Of a stretch of 64,000 bases of DNA, positions 61,506-64,000 are shown piece after piece (within the stretch, counting starts at the first letter, position 1; each line of letters opens with the position of its first letter). Source of the stretch: Candidatus Bathyarchaeota archaeon A05DMB-2 (GTDB lineage Archaea; Thermoproteota; Bathyarchaeia; Bathyarchaeales; Bathycorpusculaceae); contig JAAKEZ010000005.1 in NCBI GenBank assembly GCA_018475625.1, forward strand, positions 1-64,000, in the 5' to 3' direction. Both the position numbers and the translations under genes were made by a program. The notes under the pieces were generated by a model. That model did not search any database and was not told where the DNA came from. It worked only from the letters and a program-made list of their open reading frames with translations.

Positions 61506-62783
61506 ATGTCGGGGTCTGAAGAGGAAATTTACTCGATCATGTTCGCTTCACTGAAGCATCCGGTGCGGCGCAAAATTCTCAGGATGCTTGCTGATAAGCC
61601 GCTTACTTTTACGGAGATGGTTGCGGCTCTCGAGGTTTCGACGCCGAACTTGACTTATCACCTTGAGAGCTTGGGCGAACTGGTCTATAAAATGGATAAC
61701 GGGCAGTATAAGCTGTCCAGTTTTGGCGTAACTACCGTGAGCGCAATGAAGGGCGTGGAAGAGGTTCCTGAGATACAGTCAAAATACCATTTGGCTTTGC
61801 CTTTAAAATGGAAAGCCTTGTTTGCGGCAATGTTAATCTGCGTTGTGCTTTTAGCAAGCATGTCTACCCTCCAGTATGTTGCGATAACTCAATTGTCTAG
61901 CCGCCAGGATTTGCTGAGGGCGCAAAACCAGCAGTTACTAGCATGGAGCAGCACCAACAAGGTTGCGTCTCTCATCCGTGATGTGGCCCAAGTCGATATA
62001 TCAAAGTACACGGTTACGCTTCTCAGCAACACGTTAGAGTATCGTGCGGATTTGGGGGCGAACGAAGAAGTGCTGCGGTACGCTTTAACCAGTAGCGAAA
62101 GCAACTTGGACGCGATTTTCAGGTTTAGAAACAACCATTTCTCACGCTACCAACTGAACCTGATTGAAAGCTCGCCAATCTACACAGGGTCTCCGTCGAA
62201 CGACTTGTTGGAAAACGCGAAAGTTGCGTTGGACCGGTACAAAGCCTATTCAGGAGACGAATACTTAACAGGAATGAGCAACCTCTTAAACTCGCTGAAT
62301 AAGACGGAGAGCACGTTGGTAACCCAAGGCAACATTAAGCTACGGGTCACGGTTACGGGCGCTGGAAGCGGCGAATTTTTGTGGATGTACACTGAGAACG
62401 GCGTTGATTTTGAACCTAAAGGTTTGCGGATGACATTTGAGAATCACTTCTTAAAAGAAATGACGGATGGCTACTTCTTCTTCACGGTAGGCAGCTCCAG
62501 CATAGACGTTTCCAAAGAGGAAGCTGTGGCGATAGCCAAAAGCTACGTCAAAACCCTGTCTTCAAGCATAAACGGCACAGTGATTTCAGGTTTCTCGGTG
62601 TTAGATGAGCCGGTGTCGGTTGATTTTGCTCCCCACCCGAGACCTGACTCCACAGGGCTGGTCCCGTACTGGTACGTGGTGCTGCGTCTCGACAAGGTTT
62701 ACGTGGGAAACATAAACACGATAACCGTCGGCATCTACGCGGACACGGGCCAGGTGGCGCACATACAACTTCTAAGCGAATAG
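61506..62783 (+). CDS. membrane-tethered winged-helix regulator with outer PepSY-like domain
   Basis: About 425 residues from ATG 61506 (MSGSEEEIY). Residues 1-85 are an ArsR-type winged helix (SLKHPVRRKILRMLADKPLTFTEMVAALEVSTPNLTYHLESL). A single membrane helix (about 105-127: KALFAAMLICVVLLASMSTL) follows, then about 300 outside residues with a coiled part. The C-terminal module, SKEEAVAIAKSYVKTLS.. and YADTGQVAHIQLL, is PepSY-like. It should sense an outside signal and act directly on DNA from the membrane. The TATA-like ttttatacatg (61461-61471) fits a short leader. Confidence 0.82.
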   Translation: MSGSEEEIYSIMFASLKHPVRRKILRMLADKPLTFTEMVAALEVSTPNLTYHLESLGELVYKMDNGQYKLSSFGVTTVSAMKGVEEVPEIQSKYHLALPLKWKALFAAMLICVVLLASMSTLQYVAITQLSSRQDLLRAQNQQLLAWSSTNKVASLIRDVAQVDISKYTVTLLSNTLEYRADLGANEEVLRYALTSSESNLDAIFRFRNNHFSRYQLNLIESSPIYTGSPSNDLLENAKVALDRYKAYSGDEYLTGMSNLLNSLNKTESTLVTQGNIKLRVTVTGAGSGEFLWMYTENGVDFEPKGLRMTFENHFLKEMTDGYFFFTVGSSSIDVSKEEAVAIAKSYVKTLSSSINGTVISGFSVLDEPVSVDFAPHPRPDSTGLVPYWYVVLRLDKVYVGNINTITVGIYADTGQVAHIQLLSE

Positions 62784-62789
62784 AAGAGT

Positions 62790-63347
62790 TCAGCGCTGAG
62801 CAGCAACAGCGACGTAACACTTCAAAACTTCATCATCCACAAACGAAACCACCGCCAAACCAGCATCCGCAAGCATGTCCATGAAGTCATCGAGTGAGAA
62901 AGCTTTCTTTAGCCCTGTTACTACAAGGTTGCCGTCTGATTTGGTGACGCGTTTTAACTCGCCCAAAGTTTCTTTGGGTTTAGGCATGTTCTGAAGCACC
63001 GTGAACGCGAAAACCGCGCTGAAAAGGCCGTTCTGGAAGGGCAGGTGGTCCGCGTCAGCCTGAACCAAGTGAACATTGCTGAGCCTTTCCGCCTTTTCCT
63101 TAGCTCTAACCAGCAGTCCGTGAGAAATTTCTACGCCTACAAGGATTTGAGCTTTGGGCGCGACGTGGCTGAACAGGAGCCCTGTGCCGCATCCGACATC
63201 CAGAATCCAGCTGTCAGCGGCTACGTTAACATGTTTCAGGGCTTTCTGGTACTTGGCTTCCTGCTCCTCACCGTACAGCTCATCATACGAAGGCGCCGTC
63301 GTATCGTAGCGCCGCATCACCCTGCGCTTCTGGTCCCACCTGTTCAC
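62790..63347 (-). CDS. class I SAM-dependent methyltransferase
   Basis: 185 residues. Motif I is ILDVGCGTGLLFSHVAP (about 49-65), motif II VQADADHLPF, and then FAFTVLQNMPKP. The substrate is not evident. The start at 63347 is 64 bases from the divergent nucS start. Confidence 0.88.
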   Translation of the reverse strand: MNRWDQKRRVMRRYDTTAPSYDELYGEEQEAKYQKALKHVNVAADSWILDVGCGTGLLFSHVAPKAQILVGVEISHGLLVRAKEKAERLSNVHLVQADADHLPFQNGLFSAVFAFTVLQNMPKPKETLGELKRVTKSDGNLVVTGLKKAFSLDDFMDMLADAGLAVVSFVDDEVLKCYVAVAAQR

Positions 63348-63411
63348 GGGCGGATTCCTTCAGAAATCTTATCTACCATGTAACCCTCTAAAATACTTGG
63401 CTGAAAACACG

Positions 63412-64000
63412 ATGCAGGAACAGGACAAGCAGACGGTGCTCACGAACCCGACGCTGGCGCAAGCCGCAGAGGTCATTGGCAAAGCGTTTGTGCAGCGGCG
63501 AACCCTCATAGTCGCGGGCAAATGCCACGTGCACTATACGGGACGCGCCACGTCCACGCTTGAACTCGGCGAACGCCTCCTAATCATCAAAGCAGACGGC
63601 GCGCTACTTGTCCACCGCCCAGTTGGCTACGAACCGGTTAACTGGCAGCCCGCGGGTAGCGTCTTCCACGTACAATCTAAAGCGGATTCCCTTGAGGTGC
63701 ACGGGGTCAAGCAGAAGCCCCGCGAAAGCGTGAGGGTGACGTTCAGCGAGGTCTTTATGGTCTCCAGCCTAAGCCTCGAGGACGCGGGCGAGTTCTTGCT
63801 GTACGCGAGCGAGGAGGACATGCACCGGGCGATTCTGCTGAAGCCTTCGCTGTTGGAGCCGGGTTTCAAGCCCATCAGCTACGAGAAGAAGGTTGAGCCC
63901 GGATTCGTGGACGTTTACGGCGAGGACAAGAATGGCAGGCTTGTGGTGGTGGAAGTTAAGCGGAAAACGGCTGGGAAAGAAGCAGTTCTGCAGCTTGCCA
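63412..64000 (+). CDS. nucS: mismatch endonuclease NucS/EndoMS, cut by window end
   Basis: The first 196 codons are visible. The N-terminal domain has VHYTGRATSTLELGERLLIIKADGALLVHRP, characteristic of NucS. The start of the nuclease domain, GFVDVYGEDKNGRLVVVEVKRKTAG, shows the catalytic D, E and K. It cuts both strands at mismatches or acts on branched DNA in archaea. ATG 63412 is used; an in-frame TTG at 63397 followed by GCT is also possible. Confidence 0.93.
   Translation, partial: MQEQDKQTVLTNPTLAQAAEVIGKAFVQRRTLIVAGKCHVHYTGRATSTLELGERLLIIKADGALLVHRPVGYEPVNWQPAGSVFHVQSKADSLEVHGVKQKPRESVRVTFSEVFMVSSLSLEDAGEFLLYASEEDMHRAILLKPSLLEPGFKPISYEKKVEPGFVDVYGEDKNGRLVVVEVKRKTAGKEAVLQLA

Overview
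This window is archaeal. It carries the conserved archaeal run eS19, PDCD5-like protein, eL39, eL31, aIF6, eL20, prefoldin alpha and FtsY. It also has a full set of archaellum motor genes with four archaellins, FtsZ, four-gene archaeal pyruvate:ferredoxin oxidoreductase, HdrA and TATA-type promoters. The mix (FtsZ, eukaryote-like small ribosomal proteins, ferredoxin/H2 enzymes, many TTG and GTG starts) fits an anaerobic lineage such as Bathyarchaeia (TACK group). That placement is an inference from gene content, not a phylogenetic result.

Layout. 1-1600: a cut tRNA-Val, small membrane and metallopeptidase-like genes, a JAMM protein and tRNA-Ser. 1661-2896: a cation/proton antiporter. 2929-14226 (minus strand): an eleven-gene operon A-B-CD-H-I-J-K-L-M-M-N laid out like respiratory complex I. 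Its catalytic genes keep the [NiFe]-hydrogenase cysteines (C226/C229 and C516/C519 in CD; CxxC in B), and the gene for the pumping subunit M is doubled. 15412-19162: the translation/targeting cluster. 19173-22720: a MASE3-PocR histidine kinase and FtsZ. 23538-32564: the archaellum cluster with archaellins arranged A1-B1, A2-B2, followed by a TrmB-type regulator. 33737-47640: P-type proton ATPase, small zinc protein, phosphoesterase, Lrp regulator, M20 peptidase, a broken DUF5752 gene, a secreted beta-propeller protein, a flippase-like membrane protein and H+-pyrophosphatase. 47842-50907: Por. 51218-54783: LeuA-like and BioB/LipS-like genes that overlap tail to tail, and small genes. 54894-58276: HdrA-MvhD fusion and six-cluster polyferredoxin. 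58530-62783: secreted proteins, two of them split by apparent frameshifts, and a membrane-tethered wHTH regulator. 62790-64000: a methyltransferase and the start of NucS.

How they could work together: Por reduces ferredoxin. The hydrogenase-type complex could re-oxidise it, making H2 while driving ion pumping through four antiporter-like subunits. HdrA-MvhD and the polyferredoxin could add electron bifurcation. H+-PPase, the P-type ATPase and the antiporter act on the same proton gradient, which would also matter for motility energetics. The strongest candidate for an undescribed system is the hydrogenase/complex I hybrid with two M subunits and a lengthened L-subunit tail. Next is the archaellum region, with a zinc-ribbon-leader archaellin and a 27-bp promoter element shared by two promoters and partly repeated at the TrmB gene's own start.
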